A stretch of 64,000 nt of DNA, from the NCBI RefSeq assembly GCF_014645135.1, contig NZ_BMLH01000009.1:99275-163274 (forward strand), in the 5' to 3' direction. Under the pieces are notes generated by a model. The model was not told the DNA's origin. It made no database searches and saw only the letters and a list, made by a program, of their open reading frames with translations. Source of the stretch: Rheinheimera tangshanensis (GTDB lineage: Bacteria > Pseudomonadota > Gammaproteobacteria > Enterobacterales > Alteromonadaceae). The translations under genes and the position numbers were made by a program. Below are positions 8,993 to 16,717 of this stretch, one piece after another. Each line of letters starts with the position of its first letter. Positions within the stretch are counted from its first letter, which is position 1.

Positions 8993-9877
8993 TTAAGCGC
9001 GGAGCGCTAATATACGTCTTGCACCATCAAGGACAATTATCCCAATGATACAGCCAATCACTAAATCCGGATAGCCCGATCCCGTCCAGGCGACTAGGCC
9101 ACCGGCAACAATCACCCCGAGGTTCGCCAGAACATCATTGGTCGAAAATATTTTGGTCGCTTTCATGTGTGCACCGTCACTGCGTGACTGTGAGATGAGA
9201 TAAAGGCATAAAGTGTTTGCTATAAGTGCCACACTCGCCATCACAATCATCAGCGTCGACATGGGTTCAGTGCCAGCCCAAAACCGTCGTGCTACTTCGA
9301 ACAACACACCGGCTGCAAGCAACGCCTGCAACCAACCTGAAAGATGGGCAGCCCTGACTTTTTTGGTGGCACTAAGGCCAACAGCCAACAAGGCAACGCT
9401 GTAGACGGCGGCATCGGCCAGCATATCTAACGAGTCGGCAATAAGGCCGGTGGATTGTGCCCAGACTCCGACAATAAGTTCTGTGACGAACATCACGGCA
9501 TTAATCGTCAATAATCGCAGTAATAGCTTACGTTCGTCAGCATCAGCTTTGCTGTTATCAGCTGACGCAGTTGGGTCGGCCTGAAACGGCGCTGAGCTTT
9601 GCAGTACAGCACCTAAATTTAATGTTTCCAGACGTTGGGTGATGGCGTCCGGACTGCCTTGATGCACCACATCAAGCTGCCGGTCTTGCAGGAAAAATTG
9701 CAACTGCTGCACCTGTGGCAACGCGCCAAGCGCCATCCGGATCAGATTTTCTTCTGAGGGACAGTCCATCTTGCGAATGTGGTAACGGGTTTTGTGGTGC
9801 AAATCTGATGCAGAACACTCAGGCAACTGAGCATTTTCAGAGACTTGCACCTGAGCTTTACATTGGCAATCTGACAT
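8993..9877 (-). CDS. Cation diffusion facilitator with N-terminal metal-binding domain
   Basis: 294 aa. The N-terminal part (residues about 1-95) has a Cys-rich start (CQCKAQ) and an HMA-like motif (IRKMDCPSEENLIRMAL). The rest is a six-helix CDF transporter with the TM2 site SLDMLADA. In TM5 the usual HxxxD is replaced by FSTND, so the His ligand is absent while the Asp stays; the family's C-terminal cytoplasmic domain is also missing. I recall similar short CDF proteins fused to an MDCPSEE domain beside CadR/PbrR regulators. It is the first structural gene after merR and is headed by a MerR-type operator. Export of Zn/Cd/Pb-like ions is likely. Confidence 0.82.
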   Translation of the reverse strand: MSDCQCKAQVQVSENAQLPECSASDLHHKTRYHIRKMDCPSEENLIRMALGALPQVQQLQFFLQDRQLDVVHQGSPDAITQRLETLNLGAVLQSSAPFQADPTASADNSKADADERKLLLRLLTINAVMFVTELIVGVWAQSTGLIADSLDMLADAAVYSVALLAVGLSATKKVRAAHLSGWLQALLAAGVLFEVARRFWAGTEPMSTLMIVMASVALIANTLCLYLISQSRSDGAHMKATKIFSTNDVLANLGVIVAGGLVAWTGSGYPDLVIGCIIGIIVLDGARRILALRA

Positions 9878-9904
9878 GGTGGCCTCACTTTGAACAAGAT
9901 ATCT

Positions 9905-9937
9905 CTATTAAAAACTATAAAGCCACTTTAAGGTCAA
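9905..9937 (-). promoter_or_regulatory. MerR-type operator-promoter for the CDF-czc operon
   Basis: On the minus strand, TTGACC (-35, 9932-9937) is followed by the dyad ACCTTAAAGTGGCTTTATAGT and a TTTAAT/TAATAG -10 with an over-long spacer of about 19-20 bases. This is the hallmark of promoters activated by MerR proteins through DNA untwisting. It lies directly after merR and before the CDF start. Confidence 0.7.
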
Positions 9938-9945
9938 CAGTTTTT

Positions 9946-10365
9946 TCACCGATGTTGTACACAATCACTGGTACATGGATGCACCAGATTTTTCAGGATC
10001 TCACAGTCTTTGACCTGATGGTCATCCTGGCAAAGCTCCCGTAACGCCTGTAAATCCGCTTTTAACTGATGAAGTTGGGTTAATTGCGTGTCTAAATGCC
10101 CCAATTGCTCATCGATCAGCGTATTGACCTGCCCACAAGGTTGGCTGGGATCTACACGAAACTTCAGGAGTTGCCGGACCAATGACAGACTCATATCAAA
10201 GGCACGGCAATGCCGGATAAATTGCAAATCTTCGAGATGGCGCTGCTGATAAGTCCGATATCCGGAGGCGGTTCTTGCCGGAGCGGCTAACAATCCCTGT
10301 TTTTCATAAAATCGGATGGTTTCCGTTTCACATCCGGCCAGCGCCGCCAGTTCACCAATTTTCAT
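9946..10365 (-). CDS. MerR-family heavy-metal regulator, CadR/ZntR/PbrR type
   Basis: 139 aa. N-terminal winged-helix domain (MKIGELAALAGCETETIRFYEKQGLL in part; residues 1-70), a dimerisation helix with a conserved Cys at about residue 80 (DPSQPC), and a C-terminal metal-binding loop (CQDDHQVKDCEIL) followed by further Cys (HPCTSDC). This layout binds divalent ions such as Zn, Cd or Pb. Unusually, it is transcribed in the same direction as the CDF/czc genes rather than divergently. An operator nearly identical to that of the CDF lies before its own start, suggesting autoregulation. Confidence 0.88.
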   Translation of the reverse strand: MKIGELAALAGCETETIRFYEKQGLLAAPARTASGYRTYQQRHLEDLQFIRHCRAFDMSLSLVRQLLKFRVDPSQPCGQVNTLIDEQLGHLDTQLTQLHQLKADLQALRELCQDDHQVKDCEILKNLVHPCTSDCVQHR

Positions 10366-10377
10366 TGCCTTTCACCA

Positions 10378-10396
10378 ACTCTAAAGTTACTTTAAG
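10378..10396 (-). promoter_or_regulatory. MerR-type operator upstream of the MerR gene
   Basis: The palindrome ACTCTAAAGTTACTTTAAG (10378-10396) closely matches ACTATAAAGCCACTTTAAG in front of the CDF gene (both arms TAAAG/CTTTA). It sits 12 bases before the merR start codon and is the likely autoregulatory site. Confidence 0.6.
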
Positions 10397-10603
10397 CATT
10401 AAATGTATCATAATACAGCCAGCAGAAACTGCATTTTAATTGATCAGGGATAGTGATGGAACCAAAGGTCTTGCTTGCCTATGAGAGACGTTTTGCATAT
10501 ATGGAGTTTGCCCATATTCTCGGTCAGCTGTCATGTGGAGTTACTTGAAGATGCTCTGGTAGGCCCTTCGCACGGCAGACTGGCGCGAAATGGCCGGGCA
10601 AAA

Positions 10604-10852
10604 CTATCGGTTGTTGTAAACACCTTTTGGACATATCTTTGAGCGCCTGCCATCTGGCAATACGGGGCGGTCGAACGTCAGTGCCTTTAAGCCGATGTCC
10701 ATTCCGGAAGAACTCAGAGAAATTTTAACGCCTGTAGGTAAAAAGTAGGGCTCGTAGTCCTCACCCTGCGCGCGTAAATGCACTTGAGCTATTCCTGATT
10801 CACTTGCCACGACGACCCAAAAGTCAAAGCTCGTTTTTTCGCTTGCAAGCAT
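10604..10852 (-). CDS. Hypothetical protein of 82 aa
   Basis: From an ATG at 10852 the frame encodes a soluble, beta-rich-looking protein (FDFWVVVASESGIAQVHLRA, then ALTFDRPVLPDGRR). A TTG at 10909 would extend it by 19 residues. I do not recognise the family and see no good ribosome site. Base composition is unlike the czc genes on its left. It may be a decayed or truncated gene in the accessory region. Confidence 0.3.
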   Translation of the reverse strand: MLASEKTSFDFWVVVASESGIAQVHLRAQGEDYEPYFLPTGVKISLSSSGMDIGLKALTFDRPVLPDGRRSKICPKGVYNNR

Positions 10853-10909
10853 GTTAAGCCGATCAGGATAAATCAAGCTCAATTTCGTAAGAATAGATCG
10901 TGCTAGCAA

Positions 10910-11317
10910 TTAGCGTTAGTCGAGAAACTGAATCTGATCCAGTCAGTTGGCACTGGTTTGTGAACTACAACACCTGCTCAACGTTGACTTCAATTGGGGG
11001 CGGTGGCCAACTGAATTTAGCCAACTAATTTGGAAGAGAATCTCAGAGCTCACGAAAAAACGAATGTCCACAAATAAGGCAAAACAGGGATTCGTTTTTT
11101 CAAGAGCGTCTTTTCTGAACAGTCGCTATTCGCTCATAGTTGACTATCAATTAACGGGAAGATTGGCGAAACTGTTGGTAAGAAGCCAGTTATGTGGGTG
11201 GTAAATTGGCGTGTCGTTTTGCAGTCAAAAGTAGAGTTGGGAACAGTTACCCAGAACGACTGAGAAGTGTGTAGATTACTAGTGGCGATTCACTAAAAGT
11301 GAAAAATAAAAAAATTA
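10910..11317. other. Stretch without a convincing gene
   Basis: An open frame at 10947-11204 starts only with TTG, has no ribosome site and an unconvincing composition, so I do not call it. No repeat or RNA structure stands out. This fits a degraded accessory region between the metal cluster and the XRE/SANT pair. Confidence 0.5.
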
Positions 11318-11533
11318 TTATTCATTATCAATTAGATAACCTGGCGACATTTCCAATGCTTCAGCAATCTGGAATATCTTGATTAACGTAATATTTTGAT
11401 CACCACGCTCTATATGTCCCATGTAGCTTCGCTCTATACCGGCAAGGTCTGCCAAGGCTTCTTGCGATAACCCCTTCTCTTTTCTTAGCTTACGAACTCG
11501 CTCGCCAAAAGCGACTAGACGTGGATCTTTCAT
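11318..11533 (-). CDS. Small XRE-family transcriptional regulator
   Basis: 71 aa from the ATG at 11533, consisting almost only of a helix-turn-helix domain: GERVRKLRKEKGLSQEALAD, then AGIERSYMGHIERGDQN and LIKIFQIAEALEMSPG. It resembles controller (C) proteins of restriction-modification systems and small phage or toxin-antitoxin repressors. No restriction enzyme or methylase is nearby. It is divergent from the SANT-like gene, with a perfect palindrome between the two, so it likely represses or autoregulates this pair. Confidence 0.8.
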   Translation of the reverse strand: MKDPRLVAFGERVRKLRKEKGLSQEALADLAGIERSYMGHIERGDQNITLIKIFQIAEALEMSPGYLIDNE

Positions 11534-11575
11534 GATTGCTCTGTTCAAAAGACAGAACTATCACCAATCACTGAT

Positions 11576-11594
11576 TATATCACCACGTGATATA
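11576..11594. promoter_or_regulatory. Perfect palindromic operator between divergent genes
   Basis: TATATCAC-CAC-GTGATATA, with 8-bp arms and a 3-bp centre, lies between the XRE regulator and the SANT-like gene. Another ATCAC half-site is just to the left (about 11560). This is typical of binding by a dimeric XRE repressor. No protein-binding evidence is available. Confidence 0.6.
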
Positions 11595-11654
11595 TCGCTC
11601 ATTATTGATATTTTGCTCTACTCTTAACCTATCAAGAAAAAATGAGATAAGTGT

Positions 11655-12110
11655 ATGTGGAGCAAAAATACACAAAAGTACCTTGAAAAAATACTGAACC
11701 ACCCAGGGCTTTCATTCAAAAAAATCAATAAGTATAAATACTTACTCTATTATAACGAACTAAAATGGTACCTTTGGCCACGGTCCGGACGCTACCAAAA
11801 GATCTCGTCGGAAGGTGTGGTTTCGGAAATGTATATAGGTGAGCTTAAAGATTTCTACCACCGCTACCTCACAGGGGAGCTTGATTTGTCCGAAAACTTT
11901 GGCAAGACCTGGTCTAAAGAAGATGACGATATACTGTATGACATGATTGATCTGGCTTATACATGCAGGCAGATAGCTGATGAGCTGAAACGACATCCCA
12001 CAAGTGTAGCCATTCGACTGGTTAAGTATTTCGATGATGAAACCCTTCACAAACTGCTCGCTGAGGATATGTATGATGTGCCTGTAAGAGAACTGGTAGA
12101 TTGGAGGTAA
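11655..12110 (+). CDS. Protein with C-terminal SANT/Myb-like domain
   Basis: 151 aa. The N-terminal half (about 1-85) is basic and aromatic (YLEKILNHPGLSFKKINKYK, WYLWPRSGRYQ), without a recognisable family. Residues about 95-137 form a Myb/SANT-like helix-turn-helix unit (WSKEDDDILYDMIDL, then CRQIADELKRHPTSVAIRL), as seen at the end of many bacterial accessory proteins. A DNA-binding role is plausible. It is expressed divergently from the XRE regulator. It is AT-rich compared with the metal cluster, suggesting a separate origin. Confidence 0.6.
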   Translation: MWSKNTQKYLEKILNHPGLSFKKINKYKYLLYYNELKWYLWPRSGRYQKISSEGVVSEMYIGELKDFYHRYLTGELDLSENFGKTWSKEDDDILYDMIDLAYTCRQIADELKRHPTSVAIRLVKYFDDETLHKLLAEDMYDVPVRELVDWR

Positions 12111-12422
12111 GCTGCCAATGGAAGCGTTTTAGTGGTTAGACGGAACGCATTGATGCACGTTGATTATGAAACCATAAATAACTACCCATCACGCTTTCCT
12201 AATTTCTAAATTTCATCTATATCCAACATTGCTTAGTTAGCTCCAACTTGCAGTACGTTTATAACACTCACTCGTAACTCATTAGAATTAAAAACATAAT
12301 AAACAGACAATTACCAAATATTTTCGACTTTTGGACTCACGAAAAATCTGAAGGGTAGATCCTTCCGTATAGTTGCAGGTAGACTAATTCAAGCAATCCT
12401 ATAAATCTGAGAGTAACCCAGC
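12111..12422. other. AT-rich intergenic region upstream of bcp
   Basis: No gene is seen. It is AT-rich and probably carries the bcp promoter close to its right end, but no clear -35/-10 pair can be singled out. A lone AACCATAAATAACT at about 12170 resembles a TnsB site, but nothing supports it. Confidence 0.5.
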
Positions 12423-12896
12423 ATGATTGAAATTGGACAGAAGGCACCGAGCTTTACCCTACAAAACCAAAATGATGAATCAGTGGCACTGTCATCGTTC
12501 AAAGGGAAAAAGGTTTTGGTATACTTTTATCCTCGGGCATCAACCCCAGGCTGCACTGTGCAGGCCTGTGGCCTTCGTGACGTTAAATCTGAGTTGAATG
12601 AATTAAATGTGGTTATTCTGGGTATCAGCCCAGACACACCAAAGGCTCTTGCAAATTTTACTAAAAAACAGGAACTTAATTTCAACCTACTCGCTGATGA
12701 AGACCATACCGTTTGCGAATTATATGGTGTTTGGCAACTAAAGAAATTTATGGGGCGTGAGAGTATGGGTGTCGTAAGAACTTCTTTTTTAGTGAGTGAA
12801 GAAGGAGTAATCGAACACATATTTGATAAATTCAAAACCAAAGATCATCACGAAGTGATTTTAGATTATCTTAAAGGTAAGTTGATAGCAGGCTGA
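12423..12896 (+). CDS. bcp: Thiol peroxidase Bcp (PrxQ-type peroxiredoxin)
   Basis: 157 aa, the normal Bcp length. It reduces hydrogen peroxide and organic hydroperoxides with electrons from thioredoxin. The motif TPGCTVQACGLRD holds the peroxidatic Cys44 and the resolving Cys49. The start has the thioredoxin-fold signature KAPSFTLQNQND. The gene is more AT-rich than the core genes that follow, and a second, diverged 3' piece of a bcp gene lies 150 bases downstream (13048-13158). This full copy may therefore be an acquired replacement for a disrupted native gene. Confidence 0.93.
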   Translation: MIEIGQKAPSFTLQNQNDESVALSSFKGKKVLVYFYPRASTPGCTVQACGLRDVKSELNELNVVILGISPDTPKALANFTKKQELNFNLLADEDHTVCELYGVWQLKKFMGRESMGVVRTSFLVSEEGVIEHIFDKFKTKDHHEVILDYLKGKLIAG

Positions 12897-13047
12897 GTTA
12901 CTAGCAGTCGACAAGGCAGTCAAACACTCTTACCGTTGCAGCCGATTGTGATCAGAGTGCAAGATGATTTATGCACACTTTAGAAATTGCACCGAATCGC
13001 TAATAAAATGCCGTTATGTGCACTCTTTATGGAGCATAAACCAACAT

Positions 13048-13158
13048 CGGATTAGTTTTCTGATTGGGCAGGATGGCAGGATCAGTAAAGTCTTTGATGA
13101 CTTTAAAACCAGCAATCACCATGACGTGGTGCTGGCTTATCTGAAAAACCCTGATTAA
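13048..13158 (+). pseudogene. 3' remnant of a second bcp gene
   Basis: The last 36 codons (RISFLIGQDGRISKVF, DDFKTSNHHDVVLAYLKN) align with the C terminus of Bcp at 12423-12896 (RTSFLVSEEGVIEHIF, DKFKTKDHHEVILDYLKG), but the DNA is clearly diverged. Upstream of about 13048 the homology ends abruptly, although an ATG at 12964 keeps the frame open. This looks like the stump of the native bcp at the edge of the inserted region. A working protein is not expected. Confidence 0.75.
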
Positions 13159-13264
13159 CTTCCGTTAATCCTGTGAGAATGGATACCAGCCGCATTTTTA
13201 GTACTTTTTTCTGCTATCCATTATGCTCAGGTTTATTTATAAACGCTAAAAAAGGATCTGCTGT

Positions 13265-14377
13265 ATGCATAAACTATCCCTGCTCAGTCTGGTCGCTGGC
13301 CTTAGTCTGGTGACTCATCCTCTGGTGGCTGAAACTCTGAAAACCGAAAAAGCTACCTTGGACATGCAAACACTGTCATCGGGTCTCAATCACCCTTGGG
13401 CTATGCAATTTTTACCTGATGGCTCCTTGCTGGTGACCGAACGTGCAGGCTATATGCGTTACATCAGCAAAACTGGCGAAAAAAGTGAAGCCATTACTGG
13501 ATTGCCCGCGGTGCATGCTAAGGGCCAGGGTGGTTTATTAGGTTTGGTGCTGGACCCTGACTTTGCAAAAAACAGCACTATTTATTTCAGTTTCAGCGAA
13601 CCTCGTGAAGGTGGGGTCAATGCCACCGCAGTAGCCAGTGCCACTCTGGATGGTCAGACATTAAAAAATGTTAAAGTGATTTTCCGGCAGGCAGAAGCTA
13701 TAGACAGCAATTATCACTATGGCGGTCGTCTGGCTTTTACTCCGGCAGGCGAACTTTTTATCACCATGGGCGATCGAGGCTCTCGTCGTGACGACGCACA
13801 GAAACTATCTGGTCACTTTGGTAAAATAGTCAAAGTAAACAAGGATGGTTCACCAGCAGCTGGAAATCCTTTTGCAAATCAGAGCGATGCCAAAGCCGAC
13901 ATCTGGTCTTATGGTCACCGTAATTTGCAAGGTGCAGCGATTCATCCGCAAACCGGTGCTTTATGGACTCACGAACACGGTCCTCAGGGCGGCGATGAAA
14001 TCAATATTGCCACTGCAGGTAAAAACTATGGCTGGCCAGTGATCACTTATGGTGAAGAGTACGGTGGCGGTGTGATAGGCGTAAAAACCAAAGCTGGTTT
14101 AGAGCAACCCTTGCACTACTGGGTACCTTCTATTGCGCCAAGCGGCATGAGTTTTTACACAGGTACTCAAATCAATGGTTGGCAAAATAACCTGTTAGTG
14201 GGTTCTTTAAAATTCGGTCAGCTCGTACGTTTAGAACTGACAGGTGACAAAGTCAGCCACGAAGAGCGCATCCGCATCGGCGCACGTATCCGTGATGTGC
14301 AGGCAGGCCCTGACGGTGCAGTGTATCTGCTAACCGACGAAGACGACGGTAAGTTATTGCGTTTATCCCCACAATAA
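13265..14377 (+). CDS. Soluble PQQ-dependent aldose sugar dehydrogenase (YliI/Asd-like)
   Basis: 370 aa with a signal peptide (about residues 1-22, ending LVAE), so it acts in the periplasm. The six-bladed propeller of the GSDH/sorbosone dehydrogenase family is recognised from NHPWAMQFLPDGSLLVTER, the GHRNLQG segment and HEHGPQGGDEINI. The family oxidises aldose sugars with pyrroloquinoline quinone as cofactor. No PQQ biosynthesis gene is in the window, but the next gene, 16 bases downstream, resembles a PQQ receptor. The two genes appear to form an operon. Confidence 0.88.
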   Translation: MHKLSLLSLVAGLSLVTHPLVAETLKTEKATLDMQTLSSGLNHPWAMQFLPDGSLLVTERAGYMRYISKTGEKSEAITGLPAVHAKGQGGLLGLVLDPDFAKNSTIYFSFSEPREGGVNATAVASATLDGQTLKNVKVIFRQAEAIDSNYHYGGRLAFTPAGELFITMGDRGSRRDDAQKLSGHFGKIVKVNKDGSPAAGNPFANQSDAKADIWSYGHRNLQGAAIHPQTGALWTHEHGPQGGDEINIATAGKNYGWPVITYGEEYGGGVIGVKTKAGLEQPLHYWVPSIAPSGMSFYTGTQINGWQNNLLVGSLKFGQLVRLELTGDKVSHEERIRIGARIRDVQAGPDGAVYLLTDEDDGKLLRLSPQ

Positions 14378-14393
14378 AGAGTAACCAGTCTCC

Positions 14394-16424
14394 ATGAACT
14401 ATTTACCTTTTCAACTGAGCGCTTTAGCGCTCAGTTTTTTTTCTGCAGCTCTTATCGCGGTGGAAAATACGAATCCAGATGAACTACCGGCTGAAATCAT
14501 TGTAGTGACAGCTCAGGGTCAGCAGTCTCCTTGGATTGGCAGCGCAGCCAGCAGTTTTCGTAAAAGCTTTGAACGACAACCCTTACAAACAGACGCAGCC
14601 AGTTTACTGCAGCATATTCCGGGCATTCAGGCCGACAGCAGAGCCAATTATGCTCAGGACAGCCGTTTAAGTGCCCGAGGTTTTGGCAGCAGAAGTAGTT
14701 TTGGCATCCGCGGAATACGTTTATTACAGGACGGAATTCCTTTGTCGAGCCCGGACGGCCAGGGCCAATTCAGTTCAGTATTACTGGACCAACTGGCCTC
14801 TGTTGAAGTTCTGACAGGCCCACTTGCGGTGTTGTATGGCAATGCCGCAGGTGGTGTGGTTGCTCTGCAAAGCCGCTGGCCGACAGAAAACTCAGCCTCA
14901 GTACAACTCAGTCACAGTCAGTTCGCCCGTCAGCAGCTGCTCTCAGCAGCTGTGGTAAAGGGTAAGCATGCAAGTTCCCTGAGCTTAAAAAACGCAGAGT
15001 TGCAAAGTCAACGTGCACACAGTGATGCCAAAAAACAACAAGCACAATGGTTGTGGCAAAGCGCTTTTGAGAACGAGCTAACACTCCAACTAAGATACGA
15101 CTGGTCTTATGATCCACTGCTGCAAGACCCATTAGGTTTAACAGCACAGGAATGGCAAGAGGATCCGCGCCAAACCGCGGCCAATGCCCTCACTTTTGAT
15201 ACCCGTAAATTTACCAAACAACAGCAATGGAGCATAAACCTGTCACAGCAATTTGCAGATCAAAGCTGGCGTGTGGCGGCCTGGTTTGGTCAACGTGATG
15301 TAGGTCAGTATTTGGGCTTTGATGGTTCTGCGCCAACCTCAGCCGGAGGTGTGGTTGATTTGAGCCGGCCTTATCAGGGGGTGGATGCATCCTACAGCTG
15401 GCAATTTGACAAGGTGCGCCTGAGTGTAGGTGGTGCGCTTGAACAAAGTACCGATGAACGCCGCGGTTATGTCAATAACCAGGGTGTTCAGGGTGATTTG
15501 CGCCGCGATGAGGAAGGCGAAGTACAATCTGCTGATTTATACAGCCGCTTTGTTTGGGATCTGGACCCGGCCTGGCAATTAAGTGGTGGTGTTCGCCACT
15601 CTGATCTGGATTTTGATGTGACTGATTTTTATAGCACAGCACAAAACCCTGACGACAGCGGATCTACTGCTTTTGCCAGAACCTCAGCCGCTCTGGCGCT
15701 CAACTTTGCTCAGTCTGAGTATGTCTCCTGGTATATCAGCGCAGGCCGCGGTTTTGAAACCCCCACCTTTACCGAGATGGCGTACCAAAGCAGTGGCGAA
15801 GGTTTAAATTTAGGATTAAAAGAGAGTACCAACCAGCAATGGGAACTGGGTAATAAATGGCAGCAAGACAACTGGCGATCCAGTCTGGCGGTATTTTTAG
15901 TTGAAAGTGAAAATGAGTTAGTGGTCGATCAGTCCAGTGGCGGTCGTACCAGTTATCGCAATGCCAGTGAAACTAAACGTACCGGTGTTGAACTGTCGAC
16001 CTTATGGTTTGCCTCTGCATCCTGGCAACATCAATGGACGCTCACTCAGCTCAATGCACGTTTCACCCAAGGTGCTCTGGATGGCAAGTTACTACCTGGA
16101 GTAGCCAAACAACAGGCTCAATGGCAAATCAGTTGGATGCCGCTACAGAGCAGCGAGTGGATGTTGCAGTTTGATACCTTGTATCGCGGCAAAATAGCTA
16201 CCAGCGATCAAAACCTGTTATTTGCCCCTTCAGCTACTGTCTATCATCTGAAACTAGTGACCGAAACTGCATTATCCAATCTGCAGCTGCGCTACTGGCT
16301 AGGTGTAGATAATCTGACCGATAAAAATTATGTCGGGGCTGTAGTGGTCAATCAGGCCAATGGCCGTGCTTTTGAACCAGCATTGCCACGTTCTGTTTCT
16401 TTGGGATTAAATCTTAGCTTTTAA
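14394..16424 (+). CDS. TonB-dependent outer-membrane receptor, PqqU/YncD-like
   Basis: 676 aa: signal peptide (about 1-22), TonB box region (EIIVVTA, about 34-40), plug domain and 22-strand barrel ending in Phe. The plug has SARGFGSRSSFGIRGIRL, DGIPLSSPDGQGQ and GPLAVLYGNAAGG. I recall this RGFGSRS/IRG/PDGQGQ set from E. coli YncD (PqqU), which imports PQQ. With the PQQ-dependent dehydrogenase directly upstream, PQQ uptake is a strong inference. Oddly, a perfect intrinsic-terminator sequence lies within the signal-peptide codons (14413-14442). Confidence 0.85.
   Translation: MNYLPFQLSALALSFFSAALIAVENTNPDELPAEIIVVTAQGQQSPWIGSAASSFRKSFERQPLQTDAASLLQHIPGIQADSRANYAQDSRLSARGFGSRSSFGIRGIRLLQDGIPLSSPDGQGQFSSVLLDQLASVEVLTGPLAVLYGNAAGGVVALQSRWPTENSASVQLSHSQFARQQLLSAAVVKGKHASSLSLKNAELQSQRAHSDAKKQQAQWLWQSAFENELTLQLRYDWSYDPLLQDPLGLTAQEWQEDPRQTAANALTFDTRKFTKQQQWSINLSQQFADQSWRVAAWFGQRDVGQYLGFDGSAPTSAGGVVDLSRPYQGVDASYSWQFDKVRLSVGGALEQSTDERRGYVNNQGVQGDLRRDEEGEVQSADLYSRFVWDLDPAWQLSGGVRHSDLDFDVTDFYSTAQNPDDSGSTAFARTSAALALNFAQSEYVSWYISAGRGFETPTFTEMAYQSSGEGLNLGLKESTNQQWELGNKWQQDNWRSSLAVFLVESENELVVDQSSGGRTSYRNASETKRTGVELSTLWFASASWQHQWTLTQLNARFTQGALDGKLLPGVAKQQAQWQISWMPLQSSEWMLQFDTLYRGKIATSDQNLLFAPSATVYHLKLVTETALSNLQLRYWLGVDNLTDKNYVGAVVVNQANGRAFEPALPRSVSLGLNLSF
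14413..14442 (+). terminator. Intrinsic terminator structure inside the receptor's signal-peptide codons
   Basis: AACTGAGCGCT and its exact complement AGCGCTCAGTT flank two bases (an effective loop of about six) and are followed by eight or more T. It lies 36 bases after the dehydrogenase stop and 19 bases into the receptor gene, and it encodes part of the hydrophobic core of the signal peptide. It could end most dehydrogenase transcripts or serve as an attenuator. Confidence 0.75.
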
Positions 16425-16434
16425 TGCCGGAATT

Positions 16435-16460
16435 GAGCTTATTGCCTGAACAATAAGCTC
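16435..16460. terminator. Hairpin after the TonB receptor
   Basis: GAGCTTATT-(8)-AATAAGCTC is a perfect 9-bp stem just after the receptor stop. It lacks an immediate T run, but a T9 tract follows at 16501-16509 after a weaker structure, so transcription probably ends across this segment. Confidence 0.45.
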
Positions 16461-16594
16461 TGACTGAAGCTAAAGCTTATATTAAGTTGAACTTCGCAGC
16501 TTTTTTTTTGCCAAATACAGTGAAATTAATCAGTGGTTTAACAACTTTCAACTGAACCACTGTACACTCTGTCTTATTCTGGCTTTGAGAGTCT

Positions 16595-16651
16595 CAACAG
16601 TGCACATCTGAAGATGTCGCGACTGTTGCAGCTTTGTCAAAAAAAGCTGGG
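16595..16651 (+). other. Structured 5' leader upstream of bepA
   Basis: Two consecutive stem-loops: 16595-16628 (CAACAGT..ACATCT..AGATGT..ACTGTTG) and then CAGCTTT/AAAGCTG to about 16650. They lie 67 bases before the bepA start. They could be an RNA leader, or part of a terminator for upstream transcription. No known riboswitch class is recognised. Confidence 0.35.
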
Positions 16652-16717
16652 GTAAGCGGACCAAGTGAATTAAAATTATCCGTGTTTAAAGCCGGTATGA
16701 CTGAGTTCAAAAAATAA

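Noticed and set aside
8625..8996. 123-aa ORF on the plus strand
   Set aside because: Antisense shadow of the CzcI-like gene, which has the good ribosome site and signal peptide.
10910..11215. Integron cassette with attC sites
   Set aside because: GTTA-like strings occur but do not fit the R'/R'' core consensus or form the required paired arms, and no integrase is present.
12169..12183. A TnsB-like site as second transposon end
   Set aside because: Single AACCATAAATAACT match with no neighbouring copies and no TGT terminus.
12964..13047. Open start upstream of the bcp stump as a real gene
   Set aside because: Only the part after about 13048 has homology; the earlier codons look like random sequence at a junction.
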